Shown piece by piece: positions 62,799 through 64,000 of a stretch of 64,000 bases of DNA; position 1 is the first letter of the stretch, and each line of letters starts with the position of its first letter. The stretch covers positions 1,426,001-1,490,000 of the forward strand of contig NC_018704.1 in the NCBI RefSeq assembly GCF_000307165.1, in the 5' to 3' direction. The DNA comes from Amphibacillus xylanus NBRC 15112. GTDB taxonomy: Bacteria; Bacillota; Bacilli; Bacillales; Amphibacillaceae. Made by a program: the position numbers and the translations under genes. The notes beneath the pieces are model-generated. The model made no database searches. It was given only the letters and a program-made list of their open reading frames with translations, and was not told the DNA's origin.

Positions 62799-64000
62799 TC
62801 AATTGTTTAAATCAAAAGCTTGATGAAGGGCATTTATTGCCGTAACAAGGTCTTTTTCATTTATCAGTACCCAAATAGTCGTGTGACTATCTGCTGATTG
62901 TAGAATTTCTATACCTGCACTGACTAAGCTTTGTACCATTTTAGCTGTAACGCCTGGAACGCCTGTCATCCCTGCTCCTACAATTGATACTTTTGCGCAG
63001 TTGTGAATCAATTTAGGTTGATAGCCTAAATCAAGTAATATTCGTTCTGCTTTTTCACTTAACATCTCTGGAATAGTATACATCACTCCAGAAGGAAATA
63101 TATTAATAAAGTCAACTGAAATACTAGCTGATGCCATTGCTTCAAAAATCTGAGCATGCAGTAAACCAGATGGCTGATCTGCTTCAATTTTTACTTGAGT
63201 AATGTTTGCCATATGGGCAATACCCGTAATTAAGCGGTCAGGAATCTCTATTCCTTCTATATCGTCAGTTGACCCAGTTACTAGTGTACCAATTTCATTA
63301 GATCGATTCGAGCGGACCCGAATTGGAATTTTTGACTGCATGGCGATTTCCACTGCCCTTGGATGAACGACTTTAGCACCTTGATAAGCTAAATTACAGA
63401 TGTCTGTATAACTAGCTACTTCAAGTGTGCGTGCATCTTTCACCATTCTCGGATCAGCGGTCATAATGCCATTAACGTCTGTGAAAATGTCAATATATTT
63501 TGCTTGTAGTGCTGCACCTAAGGCCGCTGCTGATGTATCGCTTCCGCCTCTTCCTAATGTTGTTACTTCATGATCTCTTGTTTGACCTTGGAATCCTGCG
63601 ACCACAACTACATCATGAGCCCTTAGCTCAGACACTAATCGATCGATTTCCATTGCTTTAATTTTTGCCGAAGTAAAATCATCTGTTGTAATAAAGCCTG
63701 CCTGTGCACCGGTTAAGCTTGTCGCTAATAACCCTGATTGCTTAAGTTCATTAGACAAAACAACTGCTGAAATAATTTCTCCACAAGACATGAGCAAGTC
63801 TTGCTCTCGCTTTGATTGCTTGCCATTTGGATAGTTAATCAGCGATAAAAGAGAATCCGTTGCATATGGGTCTGGTGAACGTCCAATTGCTGATACAACG
63901 GCAACTACTTTATAGCCTTCATTGATCGATTGCTTGATATGATTAATTGCGTATTCTCTAGATTCGGCATCTTTTAGTGATGTGCCACCGAATTTTTGCA
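62799..64000 (-). CDS. dapG: Aspartokinase I, 5' end outside window
   Basis: At least 400 codons of a monofunctional aspartokinase, which phosphorylates aspartate at the head of lysine, threonine and methionine synthesis. The window edge cuts the start; the first visible residues are the kinase motif KFGGTSLKD. Other marks are VVSAIGRSPDPYATDSLLSL, GRGGSDTSAAALGAAL, and two ACT domains in the C-terminal third (VSIVGAGMTGVPGVTAKMVQ). In Bacillus, DapG responds to diaminopimelate. It forms an operon with dapA. Confidence 0.96.
   Translation of the reverse strand, partial: QKFGGTSLKDAESREYAINHIKQSINEGYKVVAVVSAIGRSPDPYATDSLLSLINYPNGKQSKREQDLLMSCGEIISAVVLSNELKQSGLLATSLTGAQAGFITTDDFTSAKIKAMEIDRLVSELRAHDVVVVAGFQGQTRDHEVTTLGRGGSDTSAAALGAALQAKYIDIFTDVNGIMTADPRMVKDARTLEVASYTDICNLAYQGAKVVHPRAVEIAMQSKIPIRVRSNRSNEIGTLVTGSTDDIEGIEIPDRLITGIAHMANITQVKIEADQPSGLLHAQIFEAMASASISVDFINIFPSGVMYTIPEMLSEKAERILLDLGYQPKLIHNCAKVSIVGAGMTGVPGVTAKMVQSLVSAGIEILQSADSHTTIWVLINEKDLVTAINALHQAFDLNN

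Noticed and set aside
1-64000. CRISPR arrays, tRNA and rRNA genes
   Set aside because: No regularly spaced direct repeats and no tRNA- or rRNA-like sequence were noticed on either strand.

Overview
The window is a low-GC Firmicute chromosome. The best fit is an endospore-forming member of the Bacillaceae. The right two thirds keep a Bacillus-type backbone on the minus strand: dapG-dapA-spoIIIE/ftsK-ymfC-yfmF/yfmH-rodZ-like-pgsA-cinA-recA-rny-ymdB-spoVS-ricA-cotE-mutS-mutL-miaA-hfq-spoVK-hflX. Some genes usual in Bacillus at these points are missing here (miaB, tdh/kbl, rnjB, tepA). The Amphibacillus/Halolactibacillus neighbourhood is a guess, not a result.

Layout. 1-3 kb: accessory genes (edge of a TetR-like regulator with an operator in its promoter, a GNAT acetyltransferase, a DUF1801 protein, an APH-like kinase). 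3-16.7 kb: remnant of a phage or conjugative-element replication module (VapE-type protein, DUF4406, Rha, family A DNA polymerase, DUF2815, DUF2800, sigma-like protein, XRE and ImmA/IrrE regulators). It is decayed: the polymerase carries a nonsense codon and a frame-breaking deletion, an IS sits beside it, and the VapE-like gene is fused in frame to an arsenate reductase (arsC). No integrase, terminase or structural gene is visible. 16.8-19.6 kb: a type II restriction-modification system with an XRE protein, an MspI-like endonuclease and a C5-cytosine methyltransferase. 19.9-33.3 kb: metabolic genes (RlmCD-like rRNA methylase, three SDR enzymes, MelA alpha-galactosidase with an AraC regulator, alcohol dehydrogenase, FMN reductase, VOC and luciferase-like proteins), interrupted by a nested mobile-element stack. 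33.4-64 kb: conserved housekeeping and sporulation backbone.

Mobile DNA is the main theme. Two near-identical ISLre2-family elements lie in inverted orientation around hfq-miaA-mutL-mutS, each with a perfect 9-bp target duplication. One splits spoVK, and the gene can be rejoined in frame across the duplication; the other lies in the T-tract of the cotE terminator. A 233-bp MITE-like repeat occurs twice, both times at a transcription terminator. One copy contains a palindromic repeat which itself contains an IS110-family element. The IS110 leader has the layout of a bridge RNA, including an 11-nt complement to the element's own left boundary. An IS30-family transposase carries an amber codon.

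The two most novel-looking RNA signals are the IS110 leader and the leader of the phage sigma-like gene (about 12.64-12.82 kb). In the latter, two long-range helices cross as a pseudoknot, and one arm can alternatively pair with the ribosome binding site. All domain calls were made by eye, without database searches.
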